From Domibacillus epiphyticus (GTDB taxonomy: Bacteria; Bacillota; Bacilli; Bacillales; Domibacillaceae), in NCBI RefSeq assembly GCF_001975785.1, contig NZ_MSFI01000006.1:62001-126000 (forward strand): a stretch of DNA of 64,000 nucleotides. Reading direction: 5' to 3'. The position numbers were made by a program, and so were the translations under genes. Below the pieces are notes generated by a model. That model searched no databases, was not told the DNA's origin, and saw only the letters and a program-made list of their open reading frames with translations. Positions 54,752-63,745 of the stretch are shown here, piece after piece; within the stretch, counting starts at the first letter, position 1, and the number at the start of each line of letters is the position of its first letter.

Positions 54752-55055
54752 CGAGCAGCACTTTTTCTTTTGCGATCGCTTCGTGATATTTTTCGGCATC
54801 TTTTTCACATAATCCAAAGTTAATCAATGTATCTTTCACTGGTTTTTCTCCTGAAAAGATCGATTTGAGTTTTTCTTTCATCGACGGTCCTGCTGTTTCG
54901 ACGTCTGCTTCAGTTCGGTTTTGGATGGTTAAATACACATCCGCATCTTTTGCCAGCGCTGTGATAAGTCTTGGATCGTATCCCTCTACTTTTAAATCTT
55001 CTATTTTTCGAATTGCATCAATTTCACTGTCAAATAAACCAATAACATATTTCAT
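54720..55055 (-). CDS. General stress protein of the YflT/GsP17M family
   Basis: This 111-residue soluble protein starts KYVIGLFDSEIDAIRKIEDLK and contains YDPRLITALAKD, matching the YflT family of heat- and general-stress-induced proteins of unknown function. The ATG at 55055 follows AGGAGAG; the frame continues open to 55319 without support. A sigma-B-like promoter lies at 55088-55113. Its 3' end overlaps pabC by 32 bases on the opposite strand, so no terminator separates the two genes. Confidence 0.85.
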   Translation of the reverse strand: MKYVIGLFDSEIDAIRKIEDLKVEGYDPRLITALAKDADVYLTIQNRTEADVETAGPSMKEKLKSIFSGEKPVKDTLINFGLCEKDAEKYHEAIAKEKVLLVTDEQPPGTV

Positions 55056-55087
55056 GGAATCTCTCCTGTTAAGTCGTTTTCTGTTCT

Positions 55088-55113
55088 TTTCCCTTAACGT
55101 TGATTTTGAAAAC
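55088..55113 (-). promoter_or_regulatory. Candidate sigma-B promoter of the YflT-like gene
   Basis: On the minus strand GTTTTC (55113-55108), 14 nt and GGGAAA (55093-55088) fit the GTTTAA-N12-15-GGGWAW general-stress pattern. YflT is a sigma-B target in B. subtilis. Confidence 0.65.
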
Positions 55114-55168
55114 CCGACAGGAATTTGACTTTGTTTGTCGAAGTAATAAGCGAAAAGGGGGATGAAAC

Positions 55169-55642
55169 ATGGTAAAAACAGCGGATTTATGTGATGATTA
55201 CGCAGATGAATTGACGTTGTGCCGGATGGAATTGAAATCTTTTGGGGGAAAGAAACAATTTGAAGGGCCGATTTCAACGGTGAAAGTGTTTGAAGATAAT
55301 GTATTAGTAAAAGAATCACTCAAAACGATTCCAGAAGGTCATGTCCTCGTTGTCGATGGCGGTGGATCCAAAAATTGTGCACTCGTTGGCGATTTGCTGG
55401 GAGCTATTGCAGAAGAGCGAAAAATCGCTGGAATTATTGTCAACGGCTGCGTTCGCGATACAGCGGAACTCGCAACACAAAACATTGGCGTACTGGCACT
55501 TGGAAGTAATCCTTTTAAAAGTATTAAAAAAGGTGAAGGGGAACGCGATATCCCTGTGAATTTCGGGGATGCGGCATTTGTTCCGGGACACTATGTTTAT
55601 GCAGACGAAGATGGGGTTGTCGTAGCGGAACAAAAACTTTGA
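55169..55642 (+). CDS. RraA-family protein
   Basis: This 157-residue soluble protein has the RraA/HMG-aldolase fold. It shows [18 protein letters not shown], the active-site [10 protein letters not shown] and [20 protein letters not shown]. coli RraA inhibits RNase E; related proteins are divalent-metal 4-hydroxy-4-methyl-2-oxoglutarate aldolases or oxaloacetate decarboxylases. Since Bacilli lack RNase E, an aldolase/decarboxylase or unknown regulatory role is more likely. The ATG follows AAGGGGG. It stands alone. Confidence 0.88.
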   Translation: MVKTADLCDDYADELTLCRMELKSFGGKKQFEGPISTVKVFEDNVLVKESLKTIPEGHVLVVDGGGSKNCALVGDLLGAIAEERKIAGIIVNGCVRDTAELATQNIGVLALGSNPFKSIKKGEGERDIPVNFGDAAFVPGHYVYADEDGVVVAEQKL

Positions 55643-55656
55643 TAACTATTTGTCAG

Positions 55657-55681
55657 GCGCAGCCGATTAACACGGCTGCGC
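55657..55681. terminator. GC-rich hairpin between the RraA-like gene and the small membrane gene
   Basis: A 9-bp perfect stem (55657-55665 with 55673-55681) sits between two convergent genes. No clear T run follows, so termination efficiency is uncertain. Confidence 0.5.
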
Positions 55682-55707
55682 AAACCTGAAGTTGACTGTC
55701 GGTACAT

Positions 55708-55884
55708 TTACAGTTTTTCATCGGGGAATGGATCACGTTTATCCGAAAAGACGTGAGGATTGTCCGGCAAACTGTCGATTCGGTGTGAGTCACTAGAATC
55801 CAGTGTTCCTCGAAGAAAATAAACGAGAAAGAAGCCAACAAAGAGAATCATAACAAAAAGAGCAAAAACAGTTAATGGTCCCAC
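55708..55884 (-). CDS. Small single-pass membrane protein, unrecognised
   Basis: This 58-residue protein has one hydrophobic helix (about residues 4-24, ending LVYFLRG) and a charged tail rich in aspartate and proline (SLPDNPHVFSDKRDPFPDEKL). The start is GTG 55884, six bases after AGGGAGGCG on the minus strand, which is strong support for translation. No family was recognised. It is divergent to the cobalamin-riboswitch operon and shares the upstream region with its promoter. Confidence 0.65.
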   Translation of the reverse strand: MGPLTVFALFVMILFVGFFLVYFLRGTLDSSDSHRIDSLPDNPHVFSDKRDPFPDEKL

Positions 55885-56029
55885 TGTAAACGCCTCCCTT
55901 TAATTCTTATCTTCTACGTTTCGTAAACAATAAACATGTTCATTTCTAAAAAACTGAAGTTTCAGAAAGTAATCCTTTGTCCTTTCTTTTCATGTATAAT
56001 GTTTCATGACGGAAAACATTCATAAAAAT

Positions 56030-56195
56030 GAGTCCAGGTGAAGCCGAGAAGTCGGTTGCTTAAAAGGGAAGCTGGTTAAAACCCAGCGCGGTCCCGCCAC
56101 TGTAAATGGGAGCAATAGGCACTTAGCCACTGTGCAAACGCACGGGAAGGCGCCTTTTTTGTGATGAACATGAGCCAGGAGACCTGCCCGGATCA
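56030..56195 (+). promoter_or_regulatory. Cobalamin riboswitch
   Basis: Core elements are in order: AAAAGGGAAG, GCGCGGTCCCGCCACTGT, TGGGAGC, GCCACTGTG, CGGGAAGG and the B12 box GAGCCAGGAGACCTGCC (about 56171-56187). A -10-like TATAAT lies at 55995. It should repress the B12 uptake and salvage operon when adenosylcobalamin is present. Confidence 0.97.
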
Positions 56196-56254
56196 AAGCA
56201 CCATACAACCTACGCGGATAGGTGGTGTGACGGACGGTTCAGACTGTCTTTCAC

Positions 56255-56285
56255 ACACCTCTTCCACGTAGAGGTGTTTTTTATT
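56255..56285 (+). terminator. Cobalamin-riboswitch terminator
   Basis: An ACACCTCT/AGAGGTGT stem with a T run lies between the aptamer and btuF. Confidence 0.85.
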
Positions 56286-56310
56286 TTCCGAAAAAAAGGA
56301 GGAACAATAG

Positions 56311-57270
56311 ATGAAAAAATCATGGCTGGCGTTAGGATTGACCGCAGTAATTTTAGCAGGCTGCGGAACAGAAGAAACAGGCAATTCGAAAAAGACAGAC
56401 GAAAATACAGAAACGGCAAAAGAAGAAACTGCTGCGTTTCCTGTTACGGTAACAGGTGCAGACAAGCAGGAAGTTGAAATTGAAGCCGCACCAAAACGAA
56501 TTGTTACGTTAATGCCGAGCGTAACGGAAATCGCATTTGAACTGAACCTGGGCGATCAAATTGTCGGAGTCACTGACAATGACACTTATCCAAAAGAAGT
56601 GAATGAAAAAGAACGTGTTGGCGGCATGGAGCTGAATGTGGAAAAGGTTTTAAGTCTTAATCCGGACTTAGTGCTTGCCGACATTTCAACTGATGAAAAA
56701 GCGATCACGCAAATACGTGATGCAGGGATTGATGTGCTTGTATCATCCGAAGCGAAAAGCATAGATCAAATTTATACGTCTTATGAGTTGATCAGTGAAG
56801 CGACGGGAACGCAAGAAGAAGCGCAAAAAGATATTGAAACTGTAAAAGAAGGAATCGCAGCTATTGAAGAAAAAGCGTCACAAATTAAAGAAGAAGATGT
56901 AAAAAACGTGTACTTTGAAATTGCAGGTCCCCCTGAAATTTATTCAGTTGGCAAAAACACTTTTATAAATGAAGTGATTGAGCTTGTGGGCGCCAACAAT
57001 GTAATGAATACAGAAGAAGGATGGCCGAAAGTATCAGAAGAAGCCATCATAGAAAAAAATCCGGATACCATTTTACTTAATTATGGATGGTATGTTGAAA
57101 ATGCCACCGAGGGTGTTCTAAAACGCCAAGGCTGGGAAAACATAGCGGCGATCCAGAATAATGAAGTGTTCGAAGTGGATGGTGATCTCACAAGCCGCCC
57201 GGGACCGCGCATTGTTCAAGGAGCTGAACAAATTGCCGAAGCCATTTATCCAGACGTTTTTGCTAAATAA
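56311..57270 (+). CDS. btuF: Cobalamin ABC transporter substrate-binding lipoprotein
   Basis: This 319-residue class III binding protein is anchored by a lipid-modified Cys18 (VILAGCGT). It has two lobes joined by a long helix. Typical pieces are APKRIVTLMPSVTEIAFEL, VGVTDNDTYP, LNPDLVLA and SRPGPRIVQG. It captures cobalamin or cobinamide and delivers it to BtuC. AAAGGAGGAAC precedes the ATG. It is first in the riboswitch-controlled operon and the counterpart of B. subtilis YvrC. Confidence 0.93.
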   Translation: MKKSWLALGLTAVILAGCGTEETGNSKKTDENTETAKEETAAFPVTVTGADKQEVEIEAAPKRIVTLMPSVTEIAFELNLGDQIVGVTDNDTYPKEVNEKERVGGMELNVEKVLSLNPDLVLADISTDEKAITQIRDAGIDVLVSSEAKSIDQIYTSYELISEATGTQEEAQKDIETVKEGIAAIEEKASQIKEEDVKNVYFEIAGPPEIYSVGKNTFINEVIELVGANNVMNTEEGWPKVSEEAIIEKNPDTILLNYGWYVENATEGVLKRQGWENIAAIQNNEVFEVDGDLTSRPGPRIVQGAEQIAEAIYPDVFAK

Positions 57271-58291
57271 AAAAGGAGTTTATTTACTTAGTTTCGCATT
57301 TTTGCTGGCATCCTTTTTTTTAGGTGTTTCAGTCGGAACTGTTATGATTCCTTTTCGTGATATAGCGTCGATTATAGCGCATCATTTATTTGGAACGGAC
57401 TTTTCTCATATTGATCCGTCAGTAGACAGCATCGTCTGGAAAATTCGATTTCCGCGTGTCGTGCTGGCTGGGTTGATTGGGGCGTCACTGGCGATTGCGG
57501 GAGCAGCGTTTCAAGGGCTGCTCCGTAATCCTCTGGCGGATCCGTATACACTTGGCGTGTCGTCGGGTGCTTCAGCCGGTGCTGTCATGGTGCTGTTTTT
57601 CAATATTTCCATTCCTGTTTTAGGTGTATTTACATTGCCGGTCATTAGCGTTTTAACGGCTATCCTCACTATTTTTTGCGTATTGGTTTTTGCTCAAGCC
57701 ATTGAGCGGTCGATGAAGGTGGAGACCATTATTTTAACCGGAATTATTTTTAGTTCATTTCTAGGTGCTTTCATTTCGTTAATGATCGCGCTCACCGGCG
57801 AAGAACTGCGGCAGATTATTAGCTGGCTGCTTGGCAGCGTGTCCATGCGCGGCTGGCCGTACATTCAATTAATGGCTCCCTTTTTCATGGTTGGTACGCT
57901 GCTCTTGCTATACATGGCGCCTGAACTGAATGCGATGTCGTTCGGCGAGGATCAAGCACGCCACCTCGGTGTAAATGTTCAGCAAAAAAAGATGGTGGTC
58001 TTAATCGCGGGCTCTGTTATAACAGGTGCGGCCGTTGCAGTGTCCGGTACAATCGGCTTTGTCGGCCTGGTTATCCCGCATTTTGTCCGAATTCTCGCAG
58101 GCCCTGATCACCGGCATGTATTGCCGTTATCGATGATATCCGGGGCAGGATTTTTAATCCTGGCAGATCTTGCAGCCAGGACGATTATTTCGCCGACAGA
58201 GCTGCCGATTGGCGTTATCACGTCTTTAATCGGTGCACCTGTATTTGCGGCGATACTGATTAATAAAAAACGGAAAGGAGGAGTCGCGTGA
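57260..58291 (+). CDS. btuC: Cobalamin ABC transporter permease
   Basis: This FecCD-type permease of about 343 residues has around ten membrane helices. It shows GSSGASAGA-like VSSGASAGAVM, the cytoplasmic RNPLADPYTLG loop that contacts the ATPase, and HFVRILAGPDHRHVLPLS near the end. The start is uncertain. TTG 57260 overlaps the end of btuF and gives the N-terminus expected from relatives (LNKKGVYLL). A good AAAAAGGAG site at about 57271-57278 has no standard in-frame start at the right distance behind it. The frame is open to 57161. Confidence 0.9.
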   Translation: MLNKKGVYLLSFAFLLASFFLGVSVGTVMIPFRDIASIIAHHLFGTDFSHIDPSVDSIVWKIRFPRVVLAGLIGASLAIAGAAFQGLLRNPLADPYTLGVSSGASAGAVMVLFFNISIPVLGVFTLPVISVLTAILTIFCVLVFAQAIERSMKVETIILTGIIFSSFLGAFISLMIALTGEELRQIISWLLGSVSMRGWPYIQLMAPFFMVGTLLLLYMAPELNAMSFGEDQARHLGVNVQQKKMVVLIAGSVITGAAVAVSGTIGFVGLVIPHFVRILAGPDHRHVLPLSMISGAGFLILADLAARTIISPTELPIGVITSLIGAPVFAAILINKKRKGGVA

Positions 58292-59754
58292 TGATTCAAG
58301 CAGGAGAGCTTTCAGGAGGATACGGAAGTGGACTTATTGTCCGCGGCGTATCCTTTTCTGTTAAAAAAGGGGAACTTTTTGGGGTTCTTGGTCCGAATGG
58401 AAGCGGGAAAACAACACTAATGAACATGATCAGCGGATTGATTGCGCTTGAATCCGGGACGATTCTGGTTAAAGGAAAGCCGATTCAAGACTATTCGCCG
58501 AAAGAATTGGCACGTGTCATGGCTGTTTTGCCACAAATGACATCCAGCCATTTCGCCTATAGTGTAAAAGAAACGGTTTCACTCGGGAGATATGCACATC
58601 AAAGCGGCTTTTTTAAATCATGGACAGCAGACGATGAAAAAGTGGTGTTGGGAGCGCTGCAAAAAACAGGCACTTTAGCGTTTGCGTATAAACCGTTGTC
58701 TGCATTATCCGGAGGGGAGAGGCAGCGTGTTTTTCTTGCCCAGGCACTAGCTCAGGAACCAGAAATATTGCTGTTGGATGAGCCTACCAATCATCTCGAT
58801 TTATCGTTCCAGAAAGACTTGCTTGATTTATTGAAAAAAATGACAGCGGATGGACTGACGGTCATTTCCATTTTCCATGACTTAAACCTTGCGTCACTTT
58901 ATTGTGACCGGCTTTTGTTAATGAAAAATGGTTCTGTGCACACAATCGGTGCTGCGGCAGATATTATGAAAGAAGAACATATCCACGACGTATACAACAC
59001 AGACGTGCAAAAACAGCCGCATCCTGAAGTTCCGAAACCGCAAATGAGTCTGCTTCCGGCAGCATCCGTTGAAAACTCGATTGAAATTACGGAAGACATG
59101 ATTGAATGGCACAGTGACTATATCTCAATCAAATCACCTATACAATTAAAGGTATTATCCTCGGGCGTTATTGGCGCCGGCTGGGGATGGCGAAGTGCAT
59201 TTGTGAACCGGCACGTTGATAAAAACTACAATATGGATCATTTCGAAAAAGAAGCTTCCTGTTATTTTCAAGAAAAAGGTTTTGATTTACATGAAACGGT
59301 TGGAATGATGACAGCGGTCATGATGGAAGATGCGGCGTACAAGCGGATTGTACAGGATGATGTGTCTGTTTTTGCCGTTGCGACAGCTGGAGTAGGAAAT
59401 GCGGTCGATGTGAGCAGACAGCGAAAAAGCTGGAAAGAGAAGCACAAGCCAGGCACAATAAACATATGGGTCTTCGCGAATGGGAAGCTTTCAGAAGAAG
59501 CGTTCGTTCAGGGGCTTATGACTGCAGCTGAAGCAAAAGCAAAAGCGCTTGCCGATGCAGGCGTAATGGATCTGGAAAGCGGAACGATTGCAACAGGTAC
59601 ATCAACTGACAGTATCTTAATCGCCTCTACACAAAGAGGCGCCTACCAGCAATTCGCCGGTTCGGTTACACCGCTCGGTATCGCAATTGGGAGGGCGGTA
59701 TATGAAAGTGTGACTGAATCACTCGAAAAAACACGTCGCAGAAAGGCGCCATGA
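58291..59754 (+). CDS. Fusion of cobalamin ABC ATPase (BtuD) and adenosylcobinamide amidohydrolase (CbiZ)
   Basis: Residues 1-250 form an ABC ATPase (Walker A GPNGSGKT, signature LSGGERQRV, Walker B LLLDEPTNH, H-loop FHDLN). After a linker, residues about 270-480 form a CbiZ domain (GVIGAGWGWRSAFVNRHV, TAGVGNAVDV, ATGTSTDSILIAS). CbiZ removes the aminopropanol arm from cobinamide to give cobyric acid for remodelling. Coupling it to the importer ATPase matches B. subtilis YvrA. ATG 58291 is chosen, eight bases after AAAGGAGGAG; its A is the last base of the btuC stop codon. GTG 58288 is an alternative. Confidence 0.93.
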   Translation: MIQAGELSGGYGSGLIVRGVSFSVKKGELFGVLGPNGSGKTTLMNMISGLIALESGTILVKGKPIQDYSPKELARVMAVLPQMTSSHFAYSVKETVSLGRYAHQSGFFKSWTADDEKVVLGALQKTGTLAFAYKPLSALSGGERQRVFLAQALAQEPEILLLDEPTNHLDLSFQKDLLDLLKKMTADGLTVISIFHDLNLASLYCDRLLLMKNGSVHTIGAAADIMKEEHIHDVYNTDVQKQPHPEVPKPQMSLLPAASVENSIEITEDMIEWHSDYISIKSPIQLKVLSSGVIGAGWGWRSAFVNRHVDKNYNMDHFEKEASCYFQEKGFDLHETVGMMTAVMMEDAAYKRIVQDDVSVFAVATAGVGNAVDVSRQRKSWKEKHKPGTINIWVFANGKLSEEAFVQGLMTAAEAKAKALADAGVMDLESGTIATGTSTDSILIASTQRGAYQQFAGSVTPLGIAIGRAVYESVTESLEKTRRRKAP

Positions 59755-60734
59755 TGATTTCACATGTGATAGCTATTGCCGCTGGACTTATTCTTGACCG
59801 GCTTATCGGTGATCCGCGAAACTGGCCGCACCCGGTCAAATGGTTTGGAAGTTTAATTGCACTTCTAGACCGGCATTGGAACAAAGGTACAAATCAAATT
59901 GGAAAAGGAACGGCGATGCTTTTTGTCGTTCTCATCGTTACAGCGGCGGTTTCCATTACGATTCTTTATCTTGCTTCGTTTATTCATCCAGCGGCCGTAA
60001 TCACTGTCGAAGCGATCATGATTTGGGCATCTATTGCGCCGCGCAGCCTAAAGGAAGCGGGAGTGGATGTATACAAACCGCTCATGGATGGTGATATGAA
60101 TGAAGCGCGTCTTAAACTTTCATGGATTGTTGGGCGGGATACAGACAATCTCGATGAGGGGGAAATTACACGCGGCGCCGTCGAAACGGTCGCCGAAAAT
60201 ACATCTGACGGTGTGATCGCCCCGCTTTTCTGGGCAATGATTGGCGGAGGTCCGGCGGCACTTTTATACCGTGCGGTGAACACATGCGATTCAATGGTCG
60301 GCTACCGGAATGATAAGTATGAACTTTTTGGGAAAGCATCAGCGAGGTTCGACGATATCGTCAATTTTATTCCTGCCCGGCTAACAGCGCTTTTATTGAT
60401 TGCAGCAGCGGATAAACCGGCGGATATACGCCGCTATGCATGGCGTATCGTTAAACGGGATGCAAAGAAACATCCTTCCCCAAACAGCGGGTGGTGTGAA
60501 GCGGCTGTAGCCGGTCTTTTACAAATTGAACTCGGCGGACTGAATACATACAAAGGAATCGTGTCTGACCGGGCCAGGATGGGAGATCCGATCAAAGAGC
60601 GGCGCGCCGAACATATTATCGAATCGGCCAAACTAATGGAACGTGCTACGTATTTATTCGTGCTTTTGTTCCTTGCAGGAGTGATTTTTTATGAATTTGC
60701 CATCACACGGAGCGAATCCTTCCCATTTATATAA
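59751..60734 (+). CDS. cbiB: Adenosylcobinamide-phosphate synthase
   Basis: This 327-residue membrane enzyme attaches aminopropanol phosphate to cobyric acid. Recognisable parts are DRLIGDPRNWPHPVKWFG, RGAVETVAENTSDGVIAPLFW, YRAVNTCDSMVGYRN and PNSGWCEAAVAGLL. It starts at ATG 59751, overlapping the stop codon of the btuD-cbiZ gene by four bases. Its end overlaps cobD by 44 bases. Confidence 0.94.
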   Translation: MMISHVIAIAAGLILDRLIGDPRNWPHPVKWFGSLIALLDRHWNKGTNQIGKGTAMLFVVLIVTAAVSITILYLASFIHPAAVITVEAIMIWASIAPRSLKEAGVDVYKPLMDGDMNEARLKLSWIVGRDTDNLDEGEITRGAVETVAENTSDGVIAPLFWAMIGGGPAALLYRAVNTCDSMVGYRNDKYELFGKASARFDDIVNFIPARLTALLLIAAADKPADIRRYAWRIVKRDAKKHPSPNSGWCEAAVAGLLQIELGGLNTYKGIVSDRARMGDPIKERRAEHIIESAKLMERATYLFVLLFLAGVIFYEFAITRSESFPFI

Positions 60735-61764
60735 TGCTTCAGGAATAGCCAGACCGGATCATGTTCTTGATTTTAGTGTCAACACAAATCCGCTAGGGCC
60801 GCCTGAATGGCTGAAAGAACAATGGGGACGTTATTTACATACAATTGAAGAATACCCGGATCCGACCGGGTATAAAGCCGTGATGTCAATAGCAGATAAA
60901 TTTGATGTTGCATATGATCAGGTATTGTTAGGAAACGGTGCCGCGGAAATCATTCATTTCATCGCAAGATACACGGCCGGTCAACATGCAGTTATTTGTA
61001 CACCGGCTTTTTCCGAATACGAAGACGCATGTCAGGCATACGGCTGTCCCATTGAATACGTGCCAGTCCCTATCAGCAGTTGGCAGCTGCCGATCGACGA
61101 ACTTGTTGAACAATCAAAGAAAGCGGGCGTCATCTTTTTATGTACGCCAAACAATCCAACAGGCCAGTCTTTTAATGAAAAGGACATTGTTTCTCTTCTT
61201 GACCAAACAAGACATTCAAACGCCTTGATTGTTATTGATGAAGCCTTTTATGACTTCTTCGGCGACGAATCGCTTGTTAAGTACATTGCTGCATACCCGC
61301 ATCTTGCTGTCATGCATTCCATGACGAAAATGTATTCCATTGCAGGACTTCGAATTGGGTATGTCATATCATCATCACCCATTATAAGCAAGTTAAAGCA
61401 GTACCGTCCGCATTGGAATGTAAATGCGATTGCTTTGCAGGTAGCTGAGGAAATCGCCCGCGATCATGCACATGCCATGAAAACGAGGGAGATGATAAAG
61501 GGGGAACGGGAAAGAATGAAAGATCTGCTGGAGAAGCTGGGCTTTCTTGTTCTGCCGTCAGCGGTTAACTTTTACCTGTTGAAAGATCCACAGCTTGATA
61601 ATCAAAAACCGATCCTTCATTTTTTACTTGAACGCGGTATTGTGCTCCGCCACACGGAAAATTTCAAAGGTCTAGATGGAAAGTGGCTGAGGTCAGCAGT
61701 GAAACGAGAGAAAGAGAATAATAGACTGATTGAGGCGCTCAAGGAATGGAGAAACAAATGTTAA
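60691..61764 (+). CDS. cobD: L-threonine-O-3-phosphate decarboxylase
   Basis: This 357-residue PLP enzyme of the class I/II aminotransferase fold makes (R)-1-amino-2-propanol phosphate, the substrate of CbiB. The PLP lysine is in MHSMTKMYSIAGLRIGY; other motifs are LDFSVNTNPLGPP, LGNGAAEIIHF and PNNPTGQ. ATG 60691 follows AGGAGTG inside cbiB. Histidinol-phosphate aminotransferase is the usual confusable relative, but the neighbourhood decides for cobD. Confidence 0.9.
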   Translation: MNLPSHGANPSHLYNASGIARPDHVLDFSVNTNPLGPPEWLKEQWGRYLHTIEEYPDPTGYKAVMSIADKFDVAYDQVLLGNGAAEIIHFIARYTAGQHAVICTPAFSEYEDACQAYGCPIEYVPVPISSWQLPIDELVEQSKKAGVIFLCTPNNPTGQSFNEKDIVSLLDQTRHSNALIVIDEAFYDFFGDESLVKYIAAYPHLAVMHSMTKMYSIAGLRIGYVISSSPIISKLKQYRPHWNVNAIALQVAEEIARDHAHAMKTREMIKGERERMKDLLEKLGFLVLPSAVNFYLLKDPQLDNQKPILHFLLERGIVLRHTENFKGLDGKWLRSAVKREKENNRLIEALKEWRNKC

Positions 61765-62303
61765 TCTTTCTTTCTGGCGGCGTCCGGAGCGGGAAGAGCA
61801 GCTTAGCTGAACAGGTTGCGATTCGCCATAAACATCCAGAAGGCCGTCTAGTATATGTTGCGTGTGGATCCCGGACAGATGAAGAAATGGAAGAGCGTAT
61901 TGCGTTTCACCAGGAACGACGGGCAAATTCAGGGTACGAATGGAAAACAGTGGAACAGTCTGTTGATATTTCAACCATTCATGCTGGAGCGAATGACTCC
62001 GTACTCATTGACTGCTTGACGACTCTTTTAGCAGGGGAGTACTTTCGGAAAGACAAACCACCGAGTGAAGCGGGCACACGAATTGTGGACGGCGTGTTAG
62101 ACCTTGTTAAAAGAACAAGCGCTGTTATTGCCGTTTCAAATGAGCTGTCATTTGAAGTACCGTCTACAAATTTGACAGCTGATTATATGAAAATACTTGG
62201 ACAAATCCATCAAATGATCGTGAAAGAAAGCAATACAGCCATACTTGTGGAACATGGTATACCCATTGTGAAGAAAGGGGCAGTTCAATGCACGGAGTCA
62301 TGA
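61758..62303 (+). CDS. cobU: Adenosylcobinamide kinase / guanylyltransferase
   Basis: This 181-residue bifunctional enzyme phosphorylates adenosylcobinamide and activates it with GTP. The P-loop is GGVRSGKSS at the N-terminus. ACGSRTDEEMEERIAFHQERR (quoted in part) provides the guanylylation region, and VLIDCLTTLL is also typical. ATG 61758 is preferred over the in-frame ATG 61746 because GGAG lies six bases upstream and relatives begin MLIF. It overlaps cobD by seven bases and cbiP by 16. Confidence 0.92.
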   Translation: MLIFLSGGVRSGKSSLAEQVAIRHKHPEGRLVYVACGSRTDEEMEERIAFHQERRANSGYEWKTVEQSVDISTIHAGANDSVLIDCLTTLLAGEYFRKDKPPSEAGTRIVDGVLDLVKRTSAVIAVSNELSFEVPSTNLTADYMKILGQIHQMIVKESNTAILVEHGIPIVKKGAVQCTES

Positions 62304-63745
62304 TTCAAGGGACAGCGTCTGATGCGGGAAAAAGTTTTATCGCGACGGCACTTTGCCGATTGCTTTATCAAAAGGGATACAGGCCTGTGCCATTTAAACC
62401 ACAAAATGTGTCGAACAATTCATATGTAACAGCAGACGGAAAAGAAATCGGCCGCGCTCAAGGATTGCAAGCTGAAGCAGCGGGTTTAGAGGCACAGCCG
62501 TGCATGAATCCACTGCTGCTGAAACCATCGGGAAACGGGTCGTCTGAAATTGTCTTATTCGGCGAACGGCTAGAAGTGATGTCGGGAATGGAGTATCGAG
62601 CCAATTACTATGAAAGGGCGATATCCGCCATTAAACAAGGATTGCAGGAAGTGAGTGAACTAGGAGACACAGTGATCATTGAGGGTGCCGGAAGCCCTGT
62701 TGAAATGAACTTAAAAAAGCGGGAAGTCGTTAACATGAAAACGGCTGAATTGGCGGATGTACCGGTAATTTTAACCGCTGATATTGACCGGGGCGGACTC
62801 TTTGCATCGATCGCGGGTACGCTTTCTTTGTTAGAAGATCATGAGCGGGAACGTGTGAAAGGCATCATCGTCAACCGATTTCACGGTGACCCCAACTATT
62901 TTAAAGACGGAAAAGAGTGGCTTGAGAGCTACACTGGTCTTCCTGTATTAGCGATAGTGCCGTTTCTTCCCGGTCATGCGCTGGAGGGGGAAGATTCAAA
63001 GTCAATCCGCGACGTACGTCGTGACGGAGCGGCCATCGACATTGCAGTGATCCGCCTGCCATATATATCAAACGGGAGCGATATGGAACCGTTTGCGTTT
63101 GAAGAAGATGTAAACGTCCGCTGGGTACAGTCAGCCGGCACATTCGGTACGCCGGATGCTGTCATCATACCCGGTACTAAAAGCGTGTTTTCTGATCTTG
63201 CATTTTTAAAAGAAACAGGGCTTGATAAAAAAATCGTATCTTTCGCAAAAAGAGGCGGAGCAGTAGCCGGCTTGTGCGGAGGGTTTCAATTGATGGGACG
63301 TACGCTGTCTGATCCGGACGGAAGTGATACGGGTATGAATACATCAATTGCAGATGGGATGGGCATCATTCCAGCGCATACGATTTTTAAAAGAAACAAA
63401 ACCGTCATCCGGACAGAAGGGACCGCAAGTGGAATTCCGCTCTCGGGTTATGAGATTCATTTCGGTGAAACAACAGTTGAAGGTGAACCGTTTATGATAT
63501 GTTCCGACCATCATGACGGCTATGTATCGACGGATAACAAAATTATTGGAACATACTTGCATCATTTATTTTATAACGACGAATTCAGAGCTGACTGGCT
63601 GAATCGGATCCGCATGATGAAAGGACTTCCGAGACGTCCGCCAGCAGATTTAAACCGTGCAAAAACGTATGATTTGATCGCGGCACATCTGGATCGGTTT
63701 CTTGATTGGACGGCGTTTAAACAAATATTGGAGGGGCATGTATGA
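62288..63745 (+). CDS. cbiP: Cobyric acid synthase
   Basis: This 485-residue amidotransferase adds four amides to adenosylcobyrinic acid a,c-diamide. An N-terminal dethiobiotin-synthetase-like ATPase domain (QGTASDAGKSF, KPQNVSNNSYVT) is followed by a class I-like glutaminase domain with Cys in VAGLCGGFQLMG and the histidine in GTYLHHLF. The presence of cbiP in an otherwise salvage-type operon suggests that earlier corrin-ring genes may exist elsewhere, or that incomplete corrinoids are taken up. ATG 62288 follows AAGAAAGGGG. Confidence 0.95.
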   Translation: MHGVMIQGTASDAGKSFIATALCRLLYQKGYRPVPFKPQNVSNNSYVTADGKEIGRAQGLQAEAAGLEAQPCMNPLLLKPSGNGSSEIVLFGERLEVMSGMEYRANYYERAISAIKQGLQEVSELGDTVIIEGAGSPVEMNLKKREVVNMKTAELADVPVILTADIDRGGLFASIAGTLSLLEDHERERVKGIIVNRFHGDPNYFKDGKEWLESYTGLPVLAIVPFLPGHALEGEDSKSIRDVRRDGAAIDIAVIRLPYISNGSDMEPFAFEEDVNVRWVQSAGTFGTPDAVIIPGTKSVFSDLAFLKETGLDKKIVSFAKRGGAVAGLCGGFQLMGRTLSDPDGSDTGMNTSIADGMGIIPAHTIFKRNKTVIRTEGTASGIPLSGYEIHFGETTVEGEPFMICSDHHDGYVSTDNKIIGTYLHHLFYNDEFRADWLNRIRMMKGLPRRPPADLNRAKTYDLIAAHLDRFLDWTAFKQILEGHV

